64,000 nucleotides of DNA from G963677085 sp963677085 (lineage in GTDB: Bacteria; Planctomycetota; Planctomycetia; Pirellulales; Thermoguttaceae), in assembly GCA_963677085.2 (NCBI GenBank), contig CAXXFH010000004.1:3720001-3784000 (forward strand), written 5' to 3'. A program made the position numbers and the translations under genes. The notes under the pieces are model-generated. The model searched no databases. It worked only from the letters and a program-made list of their open reading frames with translations, and was not told where the DNA came from. Shown here piece by piece: positions 8,717 through 16,923 of this stretch (positions are counted from its first letter, which is position 1; every line of letters starts with the position of its first letter).

Positions 8717-9254
8717 GGGTGCCCTCCCTGACTAATTCGAGCCGATGGCTTACGCAGTCGTACAGCGCACGTCGCACACGGCCGAGGAGCTTGTAAAGGG
8801 CGTTCGGGGTGCAACCAAAGTCGTCGGCCACCACCCGTATCTTCGCCTTCGTGGCATAACACCGTTGGACCAGATCGCGCTGATGCTCGGGCAGTTCTTC
8901 CAGGCAGCGCGTCAACGCTGTTTGGCGTTCGGCCAGATCCTCGTCTTCCTCCAGTCGCACCCGGGCGAGTTGTTCGAGAACGTCTTCGCTGAGAAACTCG
9001 CGGTTGGCACGCCGGGCCACCTTGCGGACAAAATTGCGCACGTGGTTATGGGCAATGCCGCACGCCCAGGGCATAAACGGGCGGTCGGGGTTATAGTCGC
9101 GCCAGCGGCGCCAGATCGTCAACGACGTTTCCTGGAACAGTTCTTCGGCGTCGTTGTGGTTGGGCACCAACGTCAGTATATACCCGTAGATCCGGTTCTG
9201 ATGCCGTACGAATAGCTCGGCGAACTGATCGTGGAATTGCCCGTTTTCGTTCAT
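8709..9254 (-). CDS. ECF-type RNA polymerase sigma factor (Rhodopirellula/Verrucomicrobium family)
   Basis: A 181-residue sigma-70-like protein. Region 2 is at residues about 12-80 (FVRHQNRIYGYILTLVPN, AEELFQETSLTIWRRW, and the cysteine-bearing MPWACGIAHNHVRN). Region 4 is at about 115-170 (LPEHQRDLVQRCYA and VADDFGCTPNALYKLLGRVRRAL, an HTH). An in-frame TTG lies one codon upstream of the ATG at 9254; the ATG is preferred. It is followed by the overlapping FecR-like gene and preceded by a DUF1559 gene. The target promoters are unknown; the flanking pseudopilin and PEP-CTERM genes are candidates. Confidence 0.9.
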   Translation of the reverse strand: MNENGQFHDQFAELFVRHQNRIYGYILTLVPNHNDAEELFQETSLTIWRRWRDYNPDRPFMPWACGIAHNHVRNFVRKVARRANREFLSEDVLEQLARVRLEEDEDLAERQTALTRCLEELPEHQRDLVQRCYATKAKIRVVADDFGCTPNALYKLLGRVRRALYDCVSHRLELVREGTHG

Positions 9255-9290
9255 CAAACGTCTCTCGCGTAAGACGCCATTTTTGTAAGC

Positions 9291-10274
9291 CTACGGCGCC
9301 AAAGCATTTCCGTCAATCGCATGGCCGTCTTTCCGGTTGGCCAGGTATTGGTGCGTGGTGCCGTCGATCGAATAGTTGATCATTCGCACCGAACCGTCGC
9401 AGAAGACGAAATTGCTGCCGCCGACGTGGGCGCTGCCGAAAATGTAGCAGTCGGGATAACCCGCTCGATCCTGCTTGGGGGTACTGGTGGTCGAGACGGC
9501 CCAACACATCAAATCATCTTCGTTGCCTGCGTAGGCAATTTCATTGTCGCCGCAGTCTTGACCGGTGGTGTAATAGTCGGGTGTAAGGTATTTCTCGCCC
9601 AACAGATAGGTGTTACTCATGCCGTCGCGGATTTGGGCGCTGGTAATCATGCTGCGGCCGTGGCTGACGCCGTTGCAGTCCGAGTAGTCGGGCCAACCAT
9701 AGCTCGCGGCCGCCTCGACGGTTGTCGGCCCGGCCCCGTGCCCTACGCGTACCGTACCGCCATTGATGGCGTAATCGTTTCGGGCAACGCTCGTCATCGG
9801 GTCGGTTTCCCTGGGCTGTTTAGCATGGGCTTGCACGGCCGTATAGGTCTGCGCCGGCCGTCGCGTAGGGCAGTGGATCATGGCCAACGGCGTCATGCAT
9901 CGCTGGGCACTGGCAGCCCGGCGTTCGGCGTCGGTCCCTCCGCCGCCCATATCGTGTAAGCTCGTCTGTTCGATGAACGGCAACACGTTGTAAATCCAAC
10001 TGCCGGGTTGGTTCTCGCCGAATCCTTCGTCGGGCATTCCCACCCAGTAATACCCCCAGCCGTTGCTCGGTATGTGGCCGAGTTGTTCCAGGTGGTTGAT
10101 GCACCCGAGGCCGAGTTGCCGAAGGTTGTTGCTGCACTGCATTCGCCGCGCCGCTTCGCGAGCCGACTGCACGGCCGGCAGCAGCAGGCTGATAAGGATA
10201 CCGATGATGGCGATCACCACAAGGAGTTCGACAAGGGTAAACGCCCTGCGGCCACATGCCCGACCGACTCCCAT
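9291..10274 (-). CDS. DUF1559 pseudopilin-like protein
   Basis: A 327-residue protein with a type IV pilin-like N-terminus: GRRAFTLVELLVVIAIIGIL, with the pre-pilin cleavage point before the F, then LLPAVQSAREAARRMQC. The remaining 270 residues are the DUF1559 (SBP_bac_10) domain, ending with the usual C-terminal H-X9-DG-type segment (SAHVGGSNFVFCDGSV). The start at 10274 has GGGAGAA about 8 bases upstream; the longer frame upstream runs through repeat D and is rejected. Such proteins are abundant in planctomycetes and are thought to be envelope or pilus-like components. It lies directly upstream of the ECF sigma gene with a gap of 36 bases. Confidence 0.9.
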   Translation of the reverse strand: MGVGRACGRRAFTLVELLVVIAIIGILISLLLPAVQSAREAARRMQCSNNLRQLGLGCINHLEQLGHIPSNGWGYYWVGMPDEGFGENQPGSWIYNVLPFIEQTSLHDMGGGGTDAERRAASAQRCMTPLAMIHCPTRRPAQTYTAVQAHAKQPRETDPMTSVARNDYAINGGTVRVGHGAGPTTVEAAASYGWPDYSDCNGVSHGRSMITSAQIRDGMSNTYLLGEKYLTPDYYTTGQDCGDNEIAYAGNEDDLMCWAVSTTSTPKQDRAGYPDCYIFGSAHVGGSNFVFCDGSVRMINYSIDGTTHQYLANRKDGHAIDGNALAP

Positions 10275-10309
10275 AGTATTCTCCCGTAAACCGGTTGCCG
10301 TTATGGTCG

Positions 10310-10395
10310 CAACTCCTCCCCTCTCCCCATCGGGGAAAGGGGCCGGGGGTGAGGGGGTTGCACTGCAACGATCCCCCGAAAACAACGTCTTCACC
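10310..10395 (-). repeat. Composite dispersed repeat D, partial copy
   Basis: This has the GGGGAGAGGGG/CCGGGGGTGAGG type of hairpin repeat followed by the ACGTCTTCACC tail. It matches longer copies at 15071-15223, 22585-22710, 22960-23103 and 45760-45903. Confidence 0.7.
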
Positions 10396-10440
10396 CCTGC
10401 TATCCGCCTTGTTTCCGAATACGTCCCCAAGCCACTTCGG

Positions 10441-10464
10441 CATGCCCACGCAAGCGTGGGCATG
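10441..10464. repeat. Palindromic repeat E, short copy
   Basis: CATGCCCACGC and GCGTGGGCATG form a perfect 11-base inverted repeat with an AA loop. It shares its core with the longer copies that follow the two HD-GYP genes (18589-18654 and 58150-58208). It lies downstream of the PEP-CTERM gene that ends at 10527. Confidence 0.75.
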
Positions 10465-10526
10465 GCACCCGAGCACGATACCCGAGACCGGTTGACGCCG
10501 CGCCATGCTGAAGCATAGCCTACGAG

Positions 10527-11327
10527 CTACCGTCGGCGACGACGGATGAACGCTCCACCCAGCAGACCGAGACCTCCAAAAACCAGCAGACAAATCGTCG
10601 ACGGTTCGGGAACCGCTTCCGTCGTCACGCCATACAAGTGCCACGATTGGTTGCTATAGAGTTGTTCGAAGTCGATTGTAAGTTCCGTTCCTTCGGCCAC
10701 GAACTCGTACGAAATCATGTAGGCTTGGTTGTAGCTGGAAAAACCGGGCGGCGTCTTGCTGGCGTCGTCCTCGTCGATCGTGATCGTAAGCGTGTCGGTA
10801 CCGGCGCCCGTGCCGTTGGGATCGAAGGTAATGTTTGCCGTACGAGTCGTTGTGTTCACCGCCCAAGCCCGCGTATAGATTCGCGTGTCGTAACTCTGGC
10901 CGGCCGTCAAACCGGAGAGCGTCAGCCGAGTGACGGCCCCTGGTGAATTGCTGCCGGTATAGAGCATGTCGGTCAAGAGGTCGGCGAGATTGCCCGTCAC
11001 ATTGTGAGCCGAATTGCCGACGTGCGGGCCAATACCCGTCGTATCTCCACTGAACAGCGAAAGGTCGAACCCTAATGCCGGCGCGGAAGCCGAGGCAACT
11101 CGATCGAACACTACCCCGTTGATCTCGGCGGCAGGATCACCGCTTCCGCAGTCGATCTTGTGGATGTAGGTTTTCGACGTGCCGATCTCGCAGTCGGCGT
11201 CGCCAGTAATCGGGATGTACCTGATCGTGCTGGCATGGGCCAACGAAGAACCGGCTACGGTCACCAAGGCGGCCACGGTCACACACCAGACTACGCGGAT
11301 TGACCGTTCGAGTTTGGAGGAAACCAT
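10527..11327 (-). CDS. PEP-CTERM anchored secreted protein
   Basis: A 266-residue exported protein. The start at 11327 (MVSSKLERS) leads into a signal peptide (VVWCVTVAALVTVAGSSLAHA) and has AAGG about ten bases upstream. The mature part is beta-rich, with TRLTLSGLTAGQSYDTRIYTR resembling a fibronectin/jelly-roll-type fold. It ends VPEPST, a hydrophobic segment and RRRRR, the PEP-CTERM anchor. Function unknown. It is transcribed with the LamG PEP-CTERM gene upstream (72-base gap), in the cluster with the ECF sigma/FecR pair. Confidence 0.85.
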   Translation of the reverse strand: MVSSKLERSIRVVWCVTVAALVTVAGSSLAHASTIRYIPITGDADCEIGTSKTYIHKIDCGSGDPAAEINGVVFDRVASASAPALGFDLSLFSGDTTGIGPHVGNSAHNVTGNLADLLTDMLYTGSNSPGAVTRLTLSGLTAGQSYDTRIYTRAWAVNTTTRTANITFDPNGTGAGTDTLTITIDEDDASKTPPGFSSYNQAYMISYEFVAEGTELTIDFEQLYSNQSWHLYGVTTEAVPEPSTICLLVFGGLGLLGGAFIRRRRR

Positions 11328-11399
11328 GCTTTTGTACCTTGTTTGATGCGAACCCAAGACGGCGGAAGCGGCCACGCCTTAGGAGACCAATTCCGTCGA

Positions 11400-12197
11400 T
11401 TAGCCACGCGAGCGACGACTCCAGACGAACAATCCACACAGACAACCAATCAGAAGTACCGTCAGCGACGACGGCTCGGGAACCAATTGCGAAACCTCGT
11501 CGGCCGTCAAGGCGGCGTCGTAGAGCCGCACGTCGTCGATTCGGCCGTTGAAGTGTTCAGCGGCAGTACTGCCGGCATCGCCGCCGATGAAGAACGGCTG
11601 GGGATTGTCCAAAACGAGGGTAATTGTGCGTGTATTGGCTAACACACCGTCGCGGTAGTAGGACAGCGTGTTGCCGTCTTTGACCACCGCGTGATGATGC
11701 CACTCGCCGACCAGAAGATCGTTATAATCTAAGGGTTCATTGCCACCGTGGTAGTACTCAAGTTTCGAGGGCGTGAGTTTAATGAACTCCACGGGATCCC
11801 ACTCACCACCGCTCGATGACTTACGGCGATTTCCGATGATCACGGCGTTTACCTGGCTGTTGGGCGCACCATCGACGTACTCGGCAACCTGATCGCTTCG
11901 CGCCCAACAGGCCCAAGTGAAGTCGGTGGCGAGAGTCATCTGGGGAATCACGGCATCGCCGGTCACGACGTAGTCGCCGTCACCGTCAAACTGAAGTACC
12001 GTGCCGCGCACCGGGTCGTCGGTCACCCAGGTGGCGCCGGTGATGGTGCCGTCGTGGTTGCCCGTGGCGTCCGTCGCGACGCTGCCCGTGCCTTCGTCGA
12101 ACGCCCAGTGCCCGATCAGATCGGCCTGAACCGAGGGGACGGCCGCCACGAACACGACCAACGCGCATCCGACCAAACTCAGAATTGGCTTCAGCAT
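11400..12197 (-). CDS. LamG-domain PEP-CTERM protein
   Basis: A 265-residue secreted protein. The start at 12197 (MLKPILSLVG) is chosen because GGGAG lies eight bases upstream; an ATG 15 bases further up overlaps that ribosome site. A signal peptide ends near VQA-DL. Residues about 30-225 are a LamG/concanavalin-like domain (GHWAFDEGTGSVATDATGNHDG, shown here as GHWAFDEGTG and ATGNHDG; GEWHHHAVVKDG; RIDDVRLYDAALTADEV). The C-terminus is VPEPSS plus a hydrophobic helix and RRSRG. Carbohydrate or matrix binding is likely. It is probably co-transcribed with the following PEP-CTERM gene. Confidence 0.9.
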   Translation of the reverse strand: MLKPILSLVGCALVVFVAAVPSVQADLIGHWAFDEGTGSVATDATGNHDGTITGATWVTDDPVRGTVLQFDGDGDYVVTGDAVIPQMTLATDFTWACWARSDQVAEYVDGAPNSQVNAVIIGNRRKSSSGGEWDPVEFIKLTPSKLEYYHGGNEPLDYNDLLVGEWHHHAVVKDGNTLSYYRDGVLANTRTITLVLDNPQPFFIGGDAGSTAAEHFNGRIDDVRLYDAALTADEVSQLVPEPSSLTVLLIGCLCGLFVWSRRSRG

Positions 12198-12577
12198 CTT
12201 CGCATCTCCCATGAAACGAGCTTCCGGCCGATTGCCCAAGCTCCTGACGGTAACAGCATTCCACGATTCGTGCTCAAGAGGCCCCTGCGGCCGAAAGGCC
12301 ACCACGAAGAGGGGGGCTGGGTGTATAGCCCAACGTCTAGAAATGGATTGTCGCCAGGAAGGAGGATCGGCCACCGATTTGATGGGAAAAAATGAGTCGT
12401 GTACGTAAGACATTGCTAAAAAACAACTTGCAGTCCAAAAAATATCGAGCGAATCGCCGAGGCATTCTCTCTTGCGGCGGCGCCGGCTTGCGACGACAAT
12501 GCCGCGGTTGGCACGCAAAAAATTAACCTGCCCCGTTTTTTACGGTCATCCAGCCGCTCTCGAAGACACACGGAACC
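12198..12577. other. Divergent promoter region
   Basis: This 380-base space lies between the minus-strand LamG gene and the plus-strand pseudokinase gene. It must hold both promoters. AT-rich stretches lie around 12410-12445. No repeat copy, RNA gene or clear operator is recognised. Confidence 0.4.
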
Positions 12578-15025
12578 ATGCCGGAAGCCCCTCCCCGCCA
12601 ATTGATCGCCCTATTGGAACGCCTCGGCATCGCAACGCCGGCCGATGTTGCCCGAATGGCTGGTCGCGTGCGCCGTCTTGCCCGCGATCTGCCGCGGTTT
12701 CAGTCGGTCTGGGTCGACGCCCTGTCGCAAGCCCGGCTTCTGACGCCCTACCAGGCCGCCGAAATCAACGCAGGTCGGGGAGAGCGATTGCGAGTCGGGC
12801 CGCTGGTTATTCGTCAACGCCTGTCGGGCCCCGCCTATATCGAGACCTTCCTGGCCGAGGACGCAAAAACGAAGCAACGGACGCGGCTGGCGGTCATCAA
12901 GTCGTCGCCCGACCGAGCCGAGGCGCTGCACGACGCACTACGGGCGGTCGCCAAGCGTTGCGATTCATTGCCGTCCGCCAATTCGAACGCTTCAACTGCC
13001 AACAACCAAGCCGCAACGCACGCCCAAATAACTGTCGGCCGAGACGCCAACCATGTTTGGATCAGCTCGCCGTGGCGCGAGGGTCAAGTCGCCGCGAAGT
13101 GGCTGGTTCACAACGGCCGGTTTCCGCCCGAGGCCGTGCTGTACGTGGCCCAATCGATGGTACAAGCCCTAGCCGATCTCGAAGCCCGAGGACTTTGCCA
13201 CGGTGACCTGTGCGCCGTGAACCTGCTGTTGGCCAACGATGGCGACGTGGTGCTACTCGGCCCTGGCATTCGAGGCGTCGTCCACCCGGAGGAAGGTCAC
13301 GCTCGGGCGGATCTCCCGCCGGAGGCCTACGACTACCTGGCACCGGAACGAGTGATCGACGGCACGGCCCCCACGGCGGCCAGCGACCTGTACGCCTGCG
13401 GTTGTCTTTGGTGGCATCTGCTTTGCGGTCGCCCTCCGCTTGCCGGCGGCGACAGCCTGGCGAAGATTCGCTCGGCCCAAACGGCCAACATCCCCGACGT
13501 GCGTCGTTTTGCTCCGGACACGCCGGGGCCGCTGGTTTCGGCCATTGCGGCCTGTCTGCGTCGTCAGCCGGGCGCGCGGCCCGAGTCGTTTCGACGTTTG
13601 GCCGCCCAACTGGGTGCGCCAACGCGATGCGGCCGGTTGGTTTTGGCCGAATGTTTGACCTCCGGCAAACGGGCGGCGCGGCTGGCCGTCTCCGCTCGAG
13701 CGTTGCGGCAGTCGAGCCATCTTCCGGTTTGGAGTGCCACGGTGGCCGGCTGTGTGGTAGCGGCCGCCGCCCTGCTCTGGCCGGCGTGGGGGCCGTTCGT
13801 GCCGGGCTTCGGCGCTGCGCAGGTCGCCACACAAACGGTCGAAGACAACACGGCCATCACCGCTGCCAAATCCAATCCGACGAAACAAACCCAAACGGTC
13901 AACGTAACCGTTGCCGACGCTGGCGACCCCGGCGCTGCACCGCGCGAGTTTCCTGGTCCGATTCCCGCATCACAACTGCCTTTGCCCGCGGTGGCCGTTG
14001 CCGACGAAACGGTCATGGCAGCCGGTTACCAACCCTTGGACGATGGGTATCCGGCGTCCGACGATCGGCTGCCGCAACTCAGCGGCAGCAGCCAACTCGT
14101 CCCGCCGGCCGACAAGCCGCTGAAGGCCGAACAGCTCGAACTGCAGCCCGGCCAGTGGGTACATCCACCCCAGGGCCAGCGGCTCACGCTGCTCGTTCCG
14201 CCGCAAGGTATGATCGTCGATGTGGAAGACGTGCAATTCGAGAACATCGACTTCGTGAGTCGTCCGACGGATGCCGGGCGTGTCGCGCTCGTTCGGTTGC
14301 GTGCCTCCCGGGCAACGTTTCGCGGCTGCACGTTTCAGGCCGGAGAACAACAAGGTACGTCGACGACGGCCATTCGTTGGGACTACCCGACCGACGACAC
14401 CCAGGCCGCGCTGGCACTACCCAGTGGCGGCCTCCGCTTGACCGATTGCGTATTGCGCGATGCGGCCGTGGGTATTGACTGTCATACGGTGGGCGCGGTG
14501 GGGATCGCCCTGTCGAACACACTCCACCTGGGTGGTGGACCGCTGGTTTGCTTGGACCATTGTCCCAAGGCAGAGGAGCCGCTTCGGATTTCTCTGCGGC
14601 GCTGCACGCTACGCGACAGCGGACCGCTCGTTGCGTGTCGCTATGCCAATGCGGCCGGTTCGACCGGCGAGTTGACGATTCACGCCAGTGGTTGCGCGTT
14701 CGTGCCACGTGCGGAACAGCCGCTTCTACTGTTCGCCGGTCCGGCATCGCCGGAGCCGATTTTGCACAACGCGCGATGGACGGGCGAGGGTTCGCTACTG
14801 GGACTGCAAACGCCCGTGGTCTGCTGGGCACTCGACGGCGAAGTGCCGCATGCGGTCGACGAAAGCGCCATGCCGATCGAAGGGCTAGTGCGAAGCAAAG
14901 TGGATTTTGGCGGCCCCACCACCGCGCCTTCCCAAGACGCCCACGAACTCATCCGCTGGCAAGCTCCACTCCGCTCCGCCGACGCACCGGGCATTGACCC
15001 CAATGCACTTCCGCCGATTAAGTAG
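12578..15025 (+). CDS. Membrane-anchored pseudokinase with extracellular beta-helix-like domain
   Basis: An 815-residue protein. Residues about 75-345 follow a Ser/Thr kinase fold: a candidate VAIK-type lysine (VIK, K108), a catalytic loop HGDLCAVN (H208, D210, N215), an APE-like LAPER (254-258) and SDLYACGCLWW (D269). At the DFG position, 18 residues after D210, it reads GPG (228-230), and the glycine-rich loop is degenerate, so Mg-ATP catalysis is unlikely. One membrane helix lies near 385-402. Residues about 500-790 read like a right-handed beta-helix (RATFRGCTFQAG, LRLTDCVLRDAAVG, LRRCTLRDSG). The likely role is a scaffold or sensor linking an extracellular polysaccharide-like ligand to the cytoplasm. 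The gene is monocistronic. The start at 12578 is the first ATG of the frame. Confidence 0.75.
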   Translation: MPEAPPRQLIALLERLGIATPADVARMAGRVRRLARDLPRFQSVWVDALSQARLLTPYQAAEINAGRGERLRVGPLVIRQRLSGPAYIETFLAEDAKTKQRTRLAVIKSSPDRAEALHDALRAVAKRCDSLPSANSNASTANNQAATHAQITVGRDANHVWISSPWREGQVAAKWLVHNGRFPPEAVLYVAQSMVQALADLEARGLCHGDLCAVNLLLANDGDVVLLGPGIRGVVHPEEGHARADLPPEAYDYLAPERVIDGTAPTAASDLYACGCLWWHLLCGRPPLAGGDSLAKIRSAQTANIPDVRRFAPDTPGPLVSAIAACLRRQPGARPESFRRLAAQLGAPTRCGRLVLAECLTSGKRAARLAVSARALRQSSHLPVWSATVAGCVVAAAALLWPAWGPFVPGFGAAQVATQTVEDNTAITAAKSNPTKQTQTVNVTVADAGDPGAAPREFPGPIPASQLPLPAVAVADETVMAAGYQPLDDGYPASDDRLPQLSGSSQLVPPADKPLKAEQLELQPGQWVHPPQGQRLTLLVPPQGMIVDVEDVQFENIDFVSRPTDAGRVALVRLRASRATFRGCTFQAGEQQGTSTTAIRWDYPTDDTQAALALPSGGLRLTDCVLRDAAVGIDCHTVGAVGIALSNTLHLGGGPLVCLDHCPKAEEPLRISLRRCTLRDSGPLVACRYANAAGSTGELTIHASGCAFVPRAEQPLLLFAGPASPEPILHNARWTGEGSLLGLQTPVVCWALDGEVPHAVDESAMPIEGLVRSKVDFGGPTTAPSQDAHELIRWQAPLRSADAPGIDPNALPPIK

Positions 15026-15070
15026 GCAGCGGTGCTATCGCACCACCGCTAAAGCATGTTTCGAACACAT

Positions 15071-15223
15071 TCTCCCCTCTCCCCGTGGGGAGAGGGGCCG
15101 GGGGTGAGGAGACGTTGGCGCGGCAGGGGTTTTCCTGTCACAAAAAACATCTTCACCGCCGCAAACCGCCCTCACCCGGCGGCTTCGCCGCCACCCTCTC
15201 CCGCCGAGCAGGAGAGGGTAAGC
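15071..15223 (-). repeat. Composite dispersed repeat D, full copy
   Basis: This is a two-hairpin element. One end carries the CTCCCCGTGGGGAGAGGGG hairpin with CCGGGGGTGAGG; the other carries GGCGGCTTCGCCGCC beside CCCTCTCCCGCC and GGAGAGGG. The linker contains a CTTCACCGCCGCAAACC-type motif. The same arrangement occurs at 22585-22710, 22960-23103 and 45760-45903. It fills the gap after the pseudokinase gene. Confidence 0.8.
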
Positions 15224-15328
15224 TGTTTGACTTTCGGCCTGAATAACCTATGCTTGCGTGGAGACTTTTTATGTCAGTAGCCTCGTCAACCTTTGCTGGA
15301 AGCGTCTGTCGGGAAGGGAGGCTGTATT

Positions 15329-15520
15329 ATGCGTTGGATCGCACAATTCCTGCGCGACGATGCGGCGGCTTCGGCCGTCGAATATGCCGTGATGCTGGCC
15401 CTGATCCTGATGTCCGTTATCGGAGCCATCGGAATGGTCGGGGCTCAGTCCGGGGGCATGTGGGGGAATATCATTGACCAACTGACCGATGTCGGCTTTT
15501 TCGGTCCGCCGCAAGGCTAA
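15329..15520 (+). CDS. Flp/Fap-type pilin
   Basis: A 63-residue Flp pilin. After a short leader (MRWIAQFLRDDAAA) comes SAVEYAVMLALILMSVIGAIG, with the conserved Glu-Tyr of Flp pilins at the start of the hydrophobic helix. The start at 15329 has GGGAGG about eight bases upstream; a longer frame starts before that ribosome site. Flp pilins are assembled by Tad secretion systems for adhesion. No tad genes are in the window, so this is an orphan pilin gene. A strong terminator follows, indicating a single-gene transcript. Confidence 0.9.
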   Translation: MRWIAQFLRDDAAASAVEYAVMLALILMSVIGAIGMVGAQSGGMWGNIIDQLTDVGFFGPPQG

Positions 15521-15552
15521 CCCCGAACACAAAAAGAATCCCCGAACCTACG

Positions 15553-15585
15553 CGACGCAACGGATTTCCGTTGCGTCGTTTTTTT
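15553..15585 (+). terminator. Rho-independent terminator of the Flp pilin gene
   Basis: CGACGCAACGG, a four-base loop ATTT and CCGTTGCGTCG form a perfect 11-base stem followed by seven T residues. Confidence 0.92.
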
Positions 15586-15589
15586 GGTA

Positions 15590-15806
15590 CTCAAACTGAA
15601 AACGATTCAGACGGTGGAGCCGCGGATGGCCGCAAATAAACGCAGATAGAAAGGATTCTGGCATCGAACGGCCCATCTGGTGTGACAAGCTTTTCAAAGC
15701 GTTGTCTTTACAGCGTGATCCGCCAGATATCCTACGTTTCCAAGTCATTTTCTGCATCTGCGTGTATCCGTGTTCATCTGCGGCTTCCTTCTGTTTTCAG
15801 TTTGAG
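15590..15806. mobile_element. MITE-like element with terminal inverted repeats
   Basis: CTCAAACTGAAAAC (15590-15603) and GTTTTCAGTTTGAG (15793-15806) are perfect 14-base terminal inverted repeats. The inner flanks also pair imperfectly: GCCGCGGATG...ACGCAGAT on the left and ATCTGCGTGT...ATCTGCGGC on the right. The element is 217 bases long and has no coding capacity. It inserted just after the pilin terminator. No other copy of these exact ends was noticed in the window, although 16679-16690 repeats a TTTGAGTT-like stretch. Confidence 0.65.
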
Positions 15807-15828
15807 TTAGTACGTCAGTCGTTTTTCT

Positions 15829-15854
15829 GGTTCCGAAGCTCCAGCTTCGGAACC
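15829..15854. repeat. Perfect palindromic repeat near the end of the NUDIX gene
   Basis: GGTTCCGAAGCT, two-base loop CC and AGCTTCGGAACC form a perfect 12-base inverted repeat. It lies 25 bases past the stop of the minus-strand NUDIX gene. There is no T-tract, so it may be a REP-type element more than a terminator. Confidence 0.7.
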
Positions 15855-15878
15855 TACCTCAAGCGAACAGGTCTTCAA

Positions 15879-16400
15879 TCACAACTCGCGCAGATAGGTA
15901 GCGTAGTACAACAGTCCGACGAGGGTCTTGGCGTCGTGGGTACGCCCGTCGCCGACCATGGCCAATGCTTCGTCCCAGGTAACCAAGATGGTCTCGATCT
16001 GTTCGCCCGGTTCCAGGGCGGTCGGCCCGAGTGTTAGACCGGTGGCCACGTAGAGGTGCATTTTCTCGTCGAGAATGCCCGGCGAGAGAAAGAAGGTGTT
16101 CACCGGCTCGATGTTCTCGGCCCGGTAGCCGGTTTCCTCGATCAACTCGCGTCGGGCCGTTTCCTGCGGATCTTCGCCTGGCTCAAGCGTTCCGGCCGGC
16201 AGTTCAAAGAGCGTTTCGTCGACGGCCACACGGTAGTTTTTCAACAGACAGATACGGCCATCGTCGAGCAACGGCAACAGGGCCACCGCCCCGGGGTGTC
16301 GCACAATCTCCCGGACGTGCGGGGTACCGTCGGCCAGCGTCTGCACGGCACGTTCCACCCGAAATCGCTTGCCAGTAAACAATACGTCTGATTCGCTCAT
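15879..16400 (-). CDS. NUDIX hydrolase, ADP-ribose pyrophosphatase-like
   Basis: A 173-residue cytosolic enzyme predicted to hydrolyse ADP-ribose or related nucleoside diphosphate sugars. The Nudix box starts at about residue 70 (GTLEPGEDPQETARRELIEETG), complete with REL-x-EE. The preceding FELPAG and following FFLSPGILDEKMHLYVA are typical of the ADP-ribose pyrophosphatase subgroup. The start at 16400 has GGGAGAG about 11 bases upstream. It stands alone. Immediately upstream lies hairpin repeat B, whose other copy precedes a regulator gene. Confidence 0.9.
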   Translation of the reverse strand: MSESDVLFTGKRFRVERAVQTLADGTPHVREIVRHPGAVALLPLLDDGRICLLKNYRVAVDETLFELPAGTLEPGEDPQETARRELIEETGYRAENIEPVNTFFLSPGILDEKMHLYVATGLTLGPTALEPGEQIETILVTWDEALAMVGDGRTHDAKTLVGLLYYATYLREL

Positions 16401-16450
16401 CGAGAGTCTCTCCCATGCGTTCGATCCGGTTGCCGATTACTTCCAACTGT

Positions 16451-16540
16451 AAGGGGCGGCCGAAAAACGACTTGCCATTTTCCAGGGCAGAACGTGAGGG
16501 CCGTCGCGAAGCACGGCCCGGCGAAGCGGCAAGTTGTTTA
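16451..16540 (-). repeat. Hairpin repeat B, copy 1
   Basis: Arms AAACGACTTGCC (16465-16476) and GGCAAGTTGTTT (16528-16539) pair in 11 of 12 positions. They enclose an inner hairpin GGGCCGT, CGCGAAGC, ACGGCCC. The second copy is at 32775-32864. Both lie some 30-50 bases before the start of a minus-strand gene. Whether it is a leader RNA or a mobile repeat is open. Confidence 0.7.
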
Positions 16541-16594
16541 CTCAAACGGAAAACGTCCGACGAAGAAAAAACGTTAACTAAATGCGTGTCAAGG

Positions 16595-16625
16595 GGTTAG
16601 GGGCGAGAGACGAGGGGCGTGAAAA
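16595..16625 (+). repeat. Repeat C, copy 1 (TTAGGGGCGAGAGACGAGGGGCG type)
   Basis: A low-complexity AGGGG/GAG-rich stretch that recurs at 24293-24336 and, inverted, at 28927-28959. The rest of the 16401-16923 gap, outside repeats B and C, shows only the presumed promoter of the HD-GYP gene. Confidence 0.5.
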
Positions 16626-16923
16626 CGCACCGACAACACTCACCCCTTCGGAGCAAAAACTCGAATCATCGTTTTCGGTTTGAGTTGTTTATTGGTCGAT
16701 CCTAAACGGTCCTTGTTGCGAAGAACAGACCCCCGTGAGAGACGTCCGACGGTCCCGCACGTACCGGATTTCGCCCGACAATCGCTAAAACCGTGTCAAA
16801 CGGTCGCCGTTTCCAGCCACTTTGCCCGTTGCCGCAACGCAACGTAGAGTTCCTTGTTATCCCCCCCGTTCCCTCCCTCAACCTACCTCCCAAGACACTG
16901 CGGCCTTCAACCGGAACCGTCTG

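Noticed and set aside
13210..14478. 422-residue plus-strand frame in the pseudokinase gene
   Set aside because: Alternative-frame shadow rich in Arg and Gly; the chosen frame carries the kinase-like motifs.
15071..15223. CRISPR array or terminators
   Set aside because: The paired hairpins recur as dispersed copies in both orientations, without regular repeat-spacer order or T-tracts.
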